Source: Rhizobium sp. NXC14
Lineage (GTDB): Bacteria > Pseudomonadota > Alphaproteobacteria > Rhizobiales > Rhizobiaceae
Assembly: GCF_002117485.1 (NCBI RefSeq)
Contig: NZ_CP021030.1
Location: 1,553,001 to 1,617,000 of the forward strand
Reading direction: 5' to 3'
DNA: 64,000 nt
Positions 44,149 through 52,628 of the stretch are shown here, piece after piece. Numbering within the stretch: the first letter of the stretch is position 1; each line of letters begins with the position of its first letter. The notes beneath the pieces are model-generated. The model made no database searches and was not told the origin of the DNA. It saw only the letters and a program-made list of their open reading frames with translations. The position numbers were made by a program, and so were the translations under genes.

Positions 44149-44854
44149 CGTGAAGAACGCTGATCCGAAGCGCAAGGCCGGAGAGCAGCTTCCCTTGGCC
44201 TTTTCACATGATGTTGCAACCGGCCGCGACGATCTCTTGATCTCGGAGCGTCTCGCCGCCGCCGTTTCGATCGTCGATGCATGGCCGAACTGGCCGTCAC
44301 CGGTCGTTGTCCTCGCCGGTCCGGTAGGATCCGGAAAATCGCACCTGGCCGGGATCTGGAAAGAACACAGCGGAGCGGAGATCATTCACCCCAAGGCCGG
44401 CTCCAATGCCGCGGTCACGGCGGCGAACGGCCCTGTCTTGTTCGAGGATGCCGATCGTCTCGGCTTCGACGACAACACGCTCTTCCACGTCATCAACAGC
44501 GTGCGCGAAAACGGCACCAGCCTCCTGATGACAAGCCGTCTCTGGCCGATGTCGTGGCCGGTCCTGCTGCCGGATCTGCGCTCTCGCCTCAAGGCCGCCA
44601 CTGTCGTCGAGATCGGTGAGCCGGATGAAGCCCTGTTGTCGCAGGTGATCGTCAAGCTCTTCGCCGACCGGCAGCTTTATATAGATGACAAACTCGTGCT
44701 CTATATCGTCAACCGGATGGAGCGGTCGCTGAACGCGGCCCAGATGATCGTCGAAAGGCTCGACCGGCTGGCCCTGTCGCGGGGCACGAAAATCACCCGG
44801 TCTCTTGCTGCCGAGGTATTGAATGAATTGGGAAATTCGGAACTGGCCGATTGA
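44141..44854 (+). CDS. hdaA: DnaA-related regulatory inactivator HdaA
   Basis: A 237-residue DnaA-like AAA+ protein lacking the DnaA DNA-binding domain. It has an N-terminal clamp-binding-like segment (GEQLPLAFSH), Walker A AGPVGSGKSHLAG, and a Walker B-like VLFEDADRLG. Hda-type proteins bind the beta clamp and stimulate ATP hydrolysis by DnaA after initiation, limiting over-replication. The QLPLAF segment fits the clamp-binding QL-x-LxF motif. The ATG at 44141 lies inside the end of the PerM gene, giving coupled translation. Confidence 0.9.
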   Translation: MNDVKNADPKRKAGEQLPLAFSHDVATGRDDLLISERLAAAVSIVDAWPNWPSPVVVLAGPVGSGKSHLAGIWKEHSGAEIIHPKAGSNAAVTAANGPVLFEDADRLGFDDNTLFHVINSVRENGTSLLMTSRLWPMSWPVLLPDLRSRLKAATVVEIGEPDEALLSQVIVKLFADRQLYIDDKLVLYIVNRMERSLNAAQMIVERLDRLALSRGTKITRSLAAEVLNELGNSELAD

Positions 44855-44886
44855 CTGTCACAGATCCGTCGTGAAACTGATATAAT
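44855..44886 (+). promoter_or_regulatory. PHO-box-like promoter of ppk-ppx
   Basis: CTGTCAC (44855-44861), AGAT, CCGTCGT (44866-44872) form two 7-bp near-repeats with a 4-bp spacer. They are followed after 8 bp by a perfect TATAAT (44881-44886) that also has an upstream TG (TGATATAAT). No good -35 exists at 17 bp. This is the geometry of PhoB-activated promoters, in which the box replaces the -35. The second repeat matches the CTGTCAT consensus at only 5 of 7 positions. Confidence 0.55.
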
Positions 44887-44919
44887 TGCCGTCGCGATTG
44901 AAAACGGGGTAAGCGGACC

Positions 44920-47124
44920 ATGGACAGCGCAGTCGCAGAACATCAGGAACTCACTCCGGAAACCAACGACAATGTCCCCCCGCTGGAAGAACTGCTGGCG
45001 AGCCCCGAGCGCTTCATCAATCGCGAATTCTCCTGGCTGCAGTTCAACCGGCGCGTCCTGGAAGAGACGCTGAATACCGAGCATCCGCTGCTCGAGCGCG
45101 TCCGCTTCCTGTCGATTTCGGCAGCCAACCTCGACGAGTTCTTCATGGTGCGTGTCGCCGGCCTCGAGGGCCAGGTACGCCAGAACATCGCCATCCGCAG
45201 CCCCGACGGCAAGACACCGGCCGAACAGCTGGATTCGATTCTGCAGGAGATCGACCATCTGCAAATGGAGCAGCAGGCTTCGCTCGCCGTGCTGCAGCAG
45301 TATCTCGCCAAGGAAGACATTCTGATCGTGCGCCCGGGCGCCCTGAGTGATGCAGACCGCCAGTGGCTTGCCGCCGAATTCGAACAGGCGATCTTCCCGG
45401 TGCTGACGCCGCTGTCCATCGATCCGGCCCATCCGTTCCCCTTCATTCCCAATCTCGGTTTTTCGATCGGGCTGCAGCTCGTCAGCAAGAATGGCCGCGA
45501 GCCGATGACGGCGCTGCTGCGCCTGCCGGTGGCGCTCGACCGCTTCGTCCGGCTGCCCGATGATGGGAACACGATCCGCTACATCACGCTGGAAGATGTC
45601 GCCAACGTCTTCATCCACAGGCTCTACCCCGGTTACGAGGTGCAGGGTTCCGGTACGTTCCGCGTCATCCGCGACAGTGATATCGAAGTCGAGGAAGAGG
45701 CCGAGGATCTCGTGCGCTTTTTCGAAACCGCACTGAAGCGACGCCGTCGCGGCAAGGTCATCCGCATCGAGACCGATTCGGAAATGCCGGCCTCGCTGCG
45801 CCAGTTCGTCGTGCAGGCGCTCAGCATCCCTGACAATCGCGTCGCCGTTCTGCCGGGGCTCCTGGCGCTGAACACTCTGTCGGAGATCACCAAGGCGCCG
45901 CGCGACGATCTCAGGTTTCAGCCCTACAATGCGCGATTTCCCGAGCGCGTCCGCGAACATGCCGGCGACTGCTTCGCCGCCATCCGCGAGAAGGACATGG
46001 TCGTCCATCACCCCTATGAATCCTTCGATGTAGTGGTCCAGTTCCTTCTCCAGGCTGCGCGCGATCCTGACGTTCTGGCGATAAAGCAGACGCTTTACCG
46101 CACCTCGAACGACAGCCCGATCGTCCGCGCTCTGGTCGATGCCGCTGAAGCCGGCAAGTCGGTGACAGCGCTGGTGGAGCTCAAGGCCCGCTTCGACGAA
46201 GAGGCGAATATCCGCTGGGCACGCGATCTCGAACGCGCCGGCGTGCAGGTCGTTTTCGGTTTCATCGAGCTCAAGACCCACGCCAAGATGTCTATGATCG
46301 TCCGCCGCGAGGAAGGCAAGCTCAGAACCTACTGTCACTTGGGAACCGGTAACTACCACCCGATCACCGCCAAGATCTATACGGATCTCTCCTATTTCAC
46401 CTGCAATTCCGTCATCGCCCACGACATGGCGAACATCTTCAACTTCATCACCGGCTACGGCGAACCTGAAGAAGGAATGCAGATCGCCGTCTCTCCCAAT
46501 GCCTTGCGCCCGCGCATCCTGCGTCACATCGATGAAGAGATTCAACACGCCAGGAACGGCAGGCCGGCGGCGATCTGGATGAAGATGAACGCGCTCGTCG
46601 ACCCCGACATTATCGATGCGCTCTATCGCGCCAGCCACGCGGGCGTCGAGACCGATCTCGTCGTGCGCGGCATCTGCTGCCTGCGTCCCCAAGTGCCCGG
46701 TCTCTCGGAGAAGATCCGCGTCAAGTCGATCATCGGCCGCTTCCTCGAGCATAGCCGCATCTTCTGCTTCGGCAACGGCCATGGCCTGCCTTCCGACAAG
46801 GCGCTGGTCTACATCGGCTCGGCCGACATGATGCCGAGAAATCTCGACCGCCGCGTCGAGACCATGGTTCCGCTGACAAATCCGACTGTTCATGAGCAGG
46901 TCTTGTCACAGATTATGCTCGGCAACGTGATTGACAATCAACAAAGCTACGAGATATTGCCCGACGGTACGTCGCGGCGCATGGAAGTGCGCAGGGGCGA
47001 GGAGCCGTTCAATGCGCAACAGTATTTCATGACCAATCCGAGCCTGTCAGGCCGTGGTGAAGCTCTGAAATCAAGCGCGCCGAAACTGATCGCCGGCCTG
47101 CTCGAAGGCCGCAACAACAAGTAA
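44920..47124 (+). CDS. ppk: Polyphosphate kinase 1
   Basis: Ppk1 reversibly polymerises the terminal phosphate of ATP into polyphosphate. The 734-residue protein opens with [20 protein letters not shown], the conserved N-terminal domain. It carries the phospholipase-D-like catalytic domains with [17 protein letters not shown] and the phosphorylated-histidine segment [18 protein letters not shown] (His about 472), and a C-terminal domain with [16 protein letters not shown]. It has its own promoter and lies 11 bp before ppx. Confidence 0.97.
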   Translation: MDSAVAEHQELTPETNDNVPPLEELLASPERFINREFSWLQFNRRVLEETLNTEHPLLERVRFLSISAANLDEFFMVRVAGLEGQVRQNIAIRSPDGKTPAEQLDSILQEIDHLQMEQQASLAVLQQYLAKEDILIVRPGALSDADRQWLAAEFEQAIFPVLTPLSIDPAHPFPFIPNLGFSIGLQLVSKNGREPMTALLRLPVALDRFVRLPDDGNTIRYITLEDVANVFIHRLYPGYEVQGSGTFRVIRDSDIEVEEEAEDLVRFFETALKRRRRGKVIRIETDSEMPASLRQFVVQALSIPDNRVAVLPGLLALNTLSEITKAPRDDLRFQPYNARFPERVREHAGDCFAAIREKDMVVHHPYESFDVVVQFLLQAARDPDVLAIKQTLYRTSNDSPIVRALVDAAEAGKSVTALVELKARFDEEANIRWARDLERAGVQVVFGFIELKTHAKMSMIVRREEGKLRTYCHLGTGNYHPITAKIYTDLSYFTCNSVIAHDMANIFNFITGYGEPEEGMQIAVSPNALRPRILRHIDEEIQHARNGRPAAIWMKMNALVDPDIIDALYRASHAGVETDLVVRGICCLRPQVPGLSEKIRVKSIIGRFLEHSRIFCFGNGHGLPSDKALVYIGSADMMPRNLDRRVETMVPLTNPTVHEQVLSQIMLGNVIDNQQSYEILPDGTSRRMEVRRGEEPFNAQQYFMTNPSLSGRGEALKSSAPKLIAGLLEGRNNK

Positions 47125-47135
47125 AACTGGACCAT

Positions 47136-48656
47136 ATGGTTGAATCTGAAGCCCAGGGGCGCCTTCCAGGGATCGCCCCGGTCTCCGTCGTCGACATCGG
47201 ATCGAATTCCATTCGTCTTGTCGTCTACGAAGGCCTGTCCCGTTCGCCTACGATCCTCTTCAACGAAAAGGTCCTCTGCGGCCTCGGCAAAGGCATAGCC
47301 GTCACCGGCAAGATGGATGAAGAGGGCGTCGCTCGGGCTCTGGCGGCGCTCCACCGTTTCAAGGCCCTATCCGATCAGGCGCGGGCCGCCACCATGTATG
47401 TGCTGGCGACGGCCGCCGCCCGTGAGGCGAGCAACGGCCCCGATTTCATCCATCAAGCCGAGACGATCCTGCAGCGCCACGTCCGGGTGCTCTCGGGCGA
47501 GGAGGAGGCTCGTTTCGCCTCGCTCGGCATCATCAGCGGTTTCTTCAATCCTGACGGCATTGCCGGTGACCTCGGCGGCGGCTCTCTTGAATTGATCGAC
47601 ATCAAGGGCAAGGAGGTCGGCAAGGGCATTACGCTGCCCCTCGGCGGTTTGCGCCTGTCGGAATATGCCGGCGGTTCTCTTTCCAAAGCGCGTGACTTCG
47701 CCCGCAAGCAGCTGAAGACGGCAAAGCTTTTGACGAACGGCGAGGGGCGCACCTTCTACGCCGTCGGCGGCACCTGGCGAAACATCGCCAAGCTGCACAT
47801 GGAGATCACCAATTATCCGCTGCATATGATGCAGGGCTATGAGGTATCGCTTGAAGCGATGATGCTGTTCCTCGAACAGGTGATGACCGCGCGCGATTCG
47901 CGCGAGCCGGCGCTGCAGGCCGTTTCCAAGCACCGCCGCTCGCTGCTGCCCTTCGGCGCCGTCGCCATGAAGGAGGTGCTGAGCGTGATGAAGCCGTCTG
48001 TGATTTCCTTCTCGGCGCAGGGCGTGCGCGAGGGATATCTTTATTCGCTGCTGTCTGAGGCCGAGCGCCGCGCCGATCCGCTGTTGGCCGCTGCGGGCGA
48101 ACTGGCAATCCTGCGTGCCCGTTCGCCGGAGCACGCCCGCGAACTGGCGGAATGGACCGGCCGTATGATGCCTTTCTTCGACGTTCAGGAAACCGAAGAG
48201 GAAAGCCGCTATCGCCAGGCCGCCTGTCTGCTCGCCGATATCAGCTGGCGCGCCCATCCTGATTACCGTGGCCTGCAGGCGCTGAACGTCATTGCCCACT
48301 CGTCCTTCGTCGGCATCAGCCATCCCGGTCGCGCCTTCATCGCGCTCACCAATTATTACCGTTTCGAGGGGCTGCATGACGACGGCGCCACCGGCCCGCT
48401 GGCGCAGATCGCCACCCCGCAGTTCATCGAGCGCGCCAAGCTGCTCGGCGGCATGCTGCGCGTCGTCTACCTCTTCTCGGCCTCCATGCCCGGCGTCGTC
48501 AAGAACCTGACCTTCCGCAAATCGTCGAACCCGGACTTCGACCTCGAATTCGTGGTGCCGCCGGAATACCGCGATTTCGCCGGCGAACGCCTGGACGGTC
48601 GCCTGCAGCAGCTGTCGAGGCTGACGAACAAGAGGCTGGCGTTCCGGTTCGAGTAG
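47136..48656 (+). CDS. ppx: Exopolyphosphatase (Ppx/GppA family)
   Basis: Ppx releases orthophosphate from polyphosphate ends; relatives also hydrolyse pppGpp. The 506-residue protein has the ASKHA-fold phosphate loops VVDIGSNSIRLVVYEG and AGDLGGGSLELIDIKG, plus a C-terminal HD-like helical part beginning near ADISWRAHPDYRG. Being co-transcribed with ppk means synthesis and breakdown of polyphosphate share a promoter. It converges on the phytase-esterase-like gene. GppA activity cannot be excluded. Confidence 0.94.
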   Translation: MVESEAQGRLPGIAPVSVVDIGSNSIRLVVYEGLSRSPTILFNEKVLCGLGKGIAVTGKMDEEGVARALAALHRFKALSDQARAATMYVLATAAAREASNGPDFIHQAETILQRHVRVLSGEEEARFASLGIISGFFNPDGIAGDLGGGSLELIDIKGKEVGKGITLPLGGLRLSEYAGGSLSKARDFARKQLKTAKLLTNGEGRTFYAVGGTWRNIAKLHMEITNYPLHMMQGYEVSLEAMMLFLEQVMTARDSREPALQAVSKHRRSLLPFGAVAMKEVLSVMKPSVISFSAQGVREGYLYSLLSEAERRADPLLAAAGELAILRARSPEHARELAEWTGRMMPFFDVQETEEESRYRQAACLLADISWRAHPDYRGLQALNVIAHSSFVGISHPGRAFIALTNYYRFEGLHDDGATGPLAQIATPQFIERAKLLGGMLRVVYLFSASMPGVVKNLTFRKSSNPDFDLEFVVPPEYRDFAGERLDGRLQQLSRLTNKRLAFRFE

Positions 48657-48702
48657 GTTGATTTGCGGTGGTTGTGCCGCACGGCACGCCCGCAACAACA
48701 AA

Positions 48703-48725
48703 GGCGGCACTGACGCGCCGCCCTC
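48703..48725. terminator. Possible terminator between ppx and the convergent exported-protein gene
   Basis: GGCGGC (48703-48708) pairs with GCCGCC (48717-48722) around an 8-base loop, followed by CTCTC rather than a clean T-run. A weak intrinsic terminator at best. Confidence 0.35.
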
Positions 48726-48748
48726 TCAATCTCACATTAGAGCCCAAA

Positions 48749-50107
48749 TTACTTCGCGTTCAAAAACTCACCAACCTCAAGCAGGCTGAACTCATTATTG
48801 TCGGCCTTGTCGACGGCGCGGCCGGCCGAGAAGGGCAGGTTGTTGTCGTTACCGATGATGATGTGCGTGGCGTCGACGCGGTCGACGTTTTCGATCGTGA
48901 CGAACGGCATGTCGTAGACGCCGTCCTTGTTGCCGGCCTTCTTCTTGTTGTCGGGGTCCTGGATGTTCAGGAGGTCGATATAGCCGATCTTGCGGACGGC
49001 CTTGCCGACATTGGCGTCGTTGAACTCGATCTTGTAGACGCGCTTCAGCACCGCCGGAGCTTCGAAGCAATCCGGCTTGGGCTGCTTCGGGTCGGCGCAG
49101 GCCTTATCGCTGGTGCCGGCGCCGCTGTCGCGCTCGATGACGAGAGCGGTGGAGTCGTCAAGCATGTTGAAATCACCGATCGATACACCCTTGTCTTCGA
49201 ACGGATAAAGCCAGCTGCGGCCGGTCCACTTCTTGGAGGCAGCGTCGAATTCGATGACGCGGATGGCCGTATGGCCGTCAGCCGTTTCCATTGTGCCGTC
49301 ATCCTTGTAGATGGCGCCTTCGAGCAGGCCGTAGAGCTTGGATCCGTCCTTCGACATGGCAAGGCCTTCGAAGCCGCCGGAGCGCTTCAGGTTGAAGACC
49401 GGCATCTTGGCGGCCGGATTGCCCGGCAGCTGGATCAGCGGGTTGTCGGGCGAAAGCACCGCCTTGCCGTCGACCGTCGTCGGGATCACGTCCGTCAGGC
49501 GACCTTCGGTATCGACCTTGAGGATATAGGGACCGAACTCGTCGCCCAGCCAGAAGCCGTCGGCAACCGGCTGGATCGATTCGATGTCGAAGTCGGCACC
49601 GGTGAGGTAACGCTTTTCTGTGCCTTCGAGCACGATCGGGAACGGAGCGATCTTGTTTGGATCGGAGAGGAAGAGGTTCTTGACGACCTCAGCTTTGTTG
49701 GCAGTCCAGTCGAACTTCATCTGATGCAGGAACAGCATGGAGTCGGAAGAGTTGGCTTTGGAACCGGAGCCGTTGTCCGAGAGCGTCCAGAAGGTCCCGT
49801 CGGCCATCGTCTTGATGCCCGAGAAACCCTGGATCGGCTGGCCGTCGAACGGAAGCTTGAGGTCGGTCACGCGCGCGCCGTCCTTGCCGGGAACGCTGCC
49901 GAGTGCTTCGGTGCGCTTGCGGTCCGGCGTCGTGAACTTGCCGGAATGCTTGAGGAATTCGGGGGCGTCGGCCGGAGCAGGAACCATGGTATTGGCTGGC
50001 AGGATCGCCTGGCCGGCGAGATTGGCCGGGAACTGCTGCTGGTCGGCCGAAACGGGGCCGGCAGTCAGGATGAAAAGCGATACGGAAGCAAAAAGGACGT
50101 TCTTCAT
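48749..50107 (-). CDS. Exported protein of the esterase-like-activity-of-phytase family
   Basis: A 452-residue secreted protein with signal peptide MKNVLFASVSLFILTAGPVSA. The mature part follows the pattern of the phytase-esterase-like domain (PF13449 type): FSGIKTMADGTFWTLSDNGSG, GFWLGDEFGPYILKVDTEGR and GFEGLAMSKDGSKLYGLLEG, with acidic metal-binding stretches, in a beta-propeller-like fold. It probably acts in the periplasm on a phosphoester or related substrate, but true phytase activity is not established for the family. A PHO-like box precedes it. Confidence 0.82.
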   Translation of the reverse strand: MKNVLFASVSLFILTAGPVSADQQQFPANLAGQAILPANTMVPAPADAPEFLKHSGKFTTPDRKRTEALGSVPGKDGARVTDLKLPFDGQPIQGFSGIKTMADGTFWTLSDNGSGSKANSSDSMLFLHQMKFDWTANKAEVVKNLFLSDPNKIAPFPIVLEGTEKRYLTGADFDIESIQPVADGFWLGDEFGPYILKVDTEGRLTDVIPTTVDGKAVLSPDNPLIQLPGNPAAKMPVFNLKRSGGFEGLAMSKDGSKLYGLLEGAIYKDDGTMETADGHTAIRVIEFDAASKKWTGRSWLYPFEDKGVSIGDFNMLDDSTALVIERDSGAGTSDKACADPKQPKPDCFEAPAVLKRVYKIEFNDANVGKAVRKIGYIDLLNIQDPDNKKKAGNKDGVYDMPFVTIENVDRVDATHIIIGNDNNLPFSAGRAVDKADNNEFSLLEVGEFLNAK

Positions 50108-50142
50108 AATATCCCCATGGAACGGATGCGAATGGCTTCCGC

Positions 50143-50174
50143 TTAACAGGGCTTCCGTGTCAGCGAATTGACGG
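50143..50174 (-). promoter_or_regulatory. PHO-box-like promoter of the exported phytase-esterase-like gene
   Basis: On the minus strand CCGTCAA, TTCG, CTGACAC (50174-50157) form two 7-bp units with a 4-bp spacer. An 8-bp gap and TGTTAA (50148-50143) follow. Each unit matches CTGTCAT at 5 of 7 positions. The spacing is identical to that upstream of ppk. Confidence 0.42.
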
Positions 50175-50213
50175 TTGGGTGAAGCTTTGGTGACGGGTGA
50201 TAAATGGACTTGC

Positions 50214-51275
50214 TCAGCCGTGCAGAACGACTGCGGGCGTGTTCAGGACGGTCACCGCACGCGAGGACAGCGCCATGACGCCGAGTGCCTGGCCGCGTCC
50301 CTTGACGGCATGGATCCCGAGATCTTCGCAGGAAATGTCGTCGGGAAAAGTCATGCGCCGGGCCAGCTCCGCGGAGATCAGCACCTGCCGGTTAAGGCTG
50401 CGGCAGAGCGTCTCCAGCCGGGCGGTCGTATTCACTGTATCGCCAAAATAGCTGATTTTGTGGTGGTCGACGCCGACTTCCGCCGTAATGATCTCGCCGC
50501 CATGAAGGGCTACGCGAAGCTTCGGCACCTGGCCGTAATTTTTCCGCCAGCCGGCGGCATTGGCTTCGATATCGGCGAGGATATCGAAGATGCAGCGAAC
50601 GCAGCGCGCATCCTTGACGCCGCGGGCAAGCGGCCAGGTAATGATCGCCGCATCACCGACATAGTCGTTGATCATGCCCTTGTGGCGCCGGACCGGCTCC
50701 GCGAAGGTCGCAAACAGCGAGCTCAGCAGCTGCTGTGCCCTGAGGTCGCCGTGCTTTTCCGCGAAAGCTGTCGAATCGACGAGATCGATGAAGAGGAAGA
50801 CACGCTCTTCCTTGACCGGATTGCGATAGCGGCTGATGAGCATGCTGACGAATACTTCGCGGCCGAGCAATTCCCGCACGCGCAGGATGAAGATCAGTGC
50901 CGAGCAGACGGCAAGCGCATAGAGGAAGACCTCGAACGGCATGACGACGAGATCGATGAACGACGACGGCTTCAGCATGCCGAGCGACCAGAGCAGGAGG
51001 CCGGCGCAGGCGAAGCCCATGCTCATCAGGATCTCGTAGATCACCAGCTCCGTGATGATGAACACGAAGGTCGGCAGCCTCTGGATCCGTCGGTAGAGGG
51101 TGCGAAACAGCACCTTGCGCTCGAAGGCGAGAATCGGCATGCCGATAAAGAGCGCGAAGATCGCCCCGATGACCGGGGTCTGATTGGAGTAGAACATCAG
51201 ATCGTAGATGACGCCGCTCGCAGCCAGCACGATCGCGATCAAGATCCAGTTCTGCGTTGGAGATATTTCCCGCAT
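50214..51275 (-). CDS. Membrane-bound class III adenylate/guanylate cyclase
   Basis: A 353-residue protein with about six N-terminal hydrophobic segments (from ILIAIVLAASGVIYDLMFYS to FLYALAVCSALIFILRV), then a class III nucleotide cyclase domain. Metal-binding Asp residues appear in VFLFIDLVDSTAFAEKHGD and INDYVGDAAIITWP. The nucleotide-binding C-terminal motif is GDTVNTTARLE. It should make a cyclic nucleotide in the cytoplasm; ATP or GTP preference is uncertain. The ATG at 51275 has AAGAGG upstream and follows the promoter at 51306-51334. Longer starts at 51308 or 51371 are less likely. Confidence 0.88.
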   Translation of the reverse strand: MREISPTQNWILIAIVLAASGVIYDLMFYSNQTPVIGAIFALFIGMPILAFERKVLFRTLYRRIQRLPTFVFIITELVIYEILMSMGFACAGLLLWSLGMLKPSSFIDLVVMPFEVFLYALAVCSALIFILRVRELLGREVFVSMLISRYRNPVKEERVFLFIDLVDSTAFAEKHGDLRAQQLLSSLFATFAEPVRRHKGMINDYVGDAAIITWPLARGVKDARCVRCIFDILADIEANAAGWRKNYGQVPKLRVALHGGEIITAEVGVDHHKISYFGDTVNTTARLETLCRSLNRQVLISAELARRMTFPDDISCEDLGIHAVKGRGQALGVMALSSRAVTVLNTPAVVLHG

Positions 51276-51305
51276 GCCGCCTCTTCGCCTGAGGTTTCCT
51301 CCAGC

Positions 51306-51334
51306 CATTGTTTCAGTTGGGAAAAAAGCGTCAA
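51306..51334 (-). promoter_or_regulatory. Candidate promoter of the nucleotide cyclase gene
   Basis: On the minus strand TTGACG (51334-51329), 17 bp, ACAATG (51311-51306), placed between the rnd stop and the cyclase start. The predicted transcript start near 51299 supports the ATG at 51275. Confidence 0.45.
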
Positions 51335-51351
51335 GCGAATTCAGCTTGGTT

Positions 51352-52497
51352 TCAGAGGCTGACGGTTTCAACCTTCCTTCCGGCGAAACGCAATCCGATC
51401 TGCCCCTGGATCAGCTGCAGTGCGGGCTCGCCGAAAAGATCGCGCCGCCAGCCATGCAGGGCAGCGACATCGGCGTTCTCGCCATCGGCGGCAATCTTGT
51501 CGAGATCCTCGCTGTTGGCGATCACCTTTGGCGCCACGCCATGTTTTTCGGAGATCAGCTTCAGCAGCACCTTCAAGAGTTCGACGGCGGCAGCTGCGCC
51601 CTCCGGCGCCTGTGCCTGACGAGGCACATGCGGCATCTCGGCTTTCGGTAGGGCGAGCGCCGCATTGACCGCTTCGACGACCGCCGTCCCGGCGGCCGAA
51701 CGCTCCCAGCCCTTCGGAATTGTGCGCAAGCGGCCGAGCGCTTCGGCATCCTTAGGCTGCTGCTGGGCGACCTCATAGATCGCATCGTCCTTCAAGACGC
51801 GCGAACGCGGTACATTGCGGGCCCGTGCCTCGCGCTCACGCCAGGCGGCGACGTATTTCAGGACCGCCAACTCCTGCGGCTTGCGCAGGCGCATCTTCAG
51901 ACGCTGCCAGGCGTCATCGGGATGCATGTCGTAAGTTTCGCGCGCTTCGAGAATGTCCATTTCCTCGCGCAGCCACGACGTGCGGCCTTCGCGGTCGAGT
52001 TCTGCGCTCAGCGACAGGTAGACGTCGCGCAAATGGGTGACGTCGGCCAGCGCATATTCCAGCTGCTTTTCGGAGAGCGGCCGGCGGCTCCAGTCGGTGA
52101 AACGCGACGACTTGTCGATATGGACGTTCTTGATGCGGCTGACCAGCTGGTCGTAGGAGACGCTGTCGCCGAAACCGCAGACCATGGCCGCGACCTGCGT
52201 GTCGAAGATCGGATGCGGAATGAGGTTGCCGCGGTTGAAGATGATTTCGATGTCCTGGCGCGCCGCGTGAAAGACCTTCAACACTTTCGTGTCCGCCATC
52301 AGCTCGAAGAAGGGGGCGAGATCAATGCCCTTCGCCAGCGGATCGACGAGAACCTCCAATGTCGGGCTTGCCATCTGGATCAGGCAAAGCTCCGGCCAAA
52401 AGGTCGTCTCACGCAGGAATTCGGTATCGATGGTGATGAAGTCGGACTTGGCCAGCTCTTTGCAGGCGGCCGCCAATTCGGCGGTGGTTTCGATCAT
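51352..52497 (-). CDS. rnd: Ribonuclease D
   Basis: A DEDD-family 3'-5' exoribonuclease active in tRNA 3' maturation. The 381-residue protein has Exo I DFITIDTEFLRE, Exo II KVFHAARQDIEIIF, and Exo III EYALADVTHLRDVY, followed by an HRDC domain (PRSRVLKDDAIYEVAQQQPK). Its length is normal. It is monocistronic or read into the cyclase gene, which has its own promoter signal. Confidence 0.95.
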   Translation of the reverse strand: MIETTAELAAACKELAKSDFITIDTEFLRETTFWPELCLIQMASPTLEVLVDPLAKGIDLAPFFELMADTKVLKVFHAARQDIEIIFNRGNLIPHPIFDTQVAAMVCGFGDSVSYDQLVSRIKNVHIDKSSRFTDWSRRPLSEKQLEYALADVTHLRDVYLSLSAELDREGRTSWLREEMDILEARETYDMHPDDAWQRLKMRLRKPQELAVLKYVAAWREREARARNVPRSRVLKDDAIYEVAQQQPKDAEALGRLRTIPKGWERSAAGTAVVEAVNAALALPKAEMPHVPRQAQAPEGAAAAVELLKVLLKLISEKHGVAPKVIANSEDLDKIAADGENADVAALHGWRRDLFGEPALQLIQGQIGLRFAGRKVETVSL

Positions 52498-52628
52498 ATC
52501 ATTTCATTCGCAAGGAAAAGGTCGGTTGAACCTTCCTTCTCCTTTCGCTTCGATATGTCAATACAACAGCATAAGCTTCGAGCATTGCTGAAGAAGAATC
52601 ACGTCCAAACTGAGGCAAGGCGAATGCT

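Noticed and set aside
44851..44856. TTGACT as -35 for the ppk promoter
   Set aside because: It lies 24 bp from TATAAT, too far for a standard promoter.
44701..46893. A 730-codon antisense frame opposite hdaA and ppk
   Set aside because: Composition is Arg/Asp/His-rich with no motif, and it is antisense to the complete Ppk1 domain series.
48668..50146. A 492-codon plus-strand frame opposite the phytase-esterase-like gene
   Set aside because: No domain is readable, and the minus-strand gene has a clean signal peptide and promoter.
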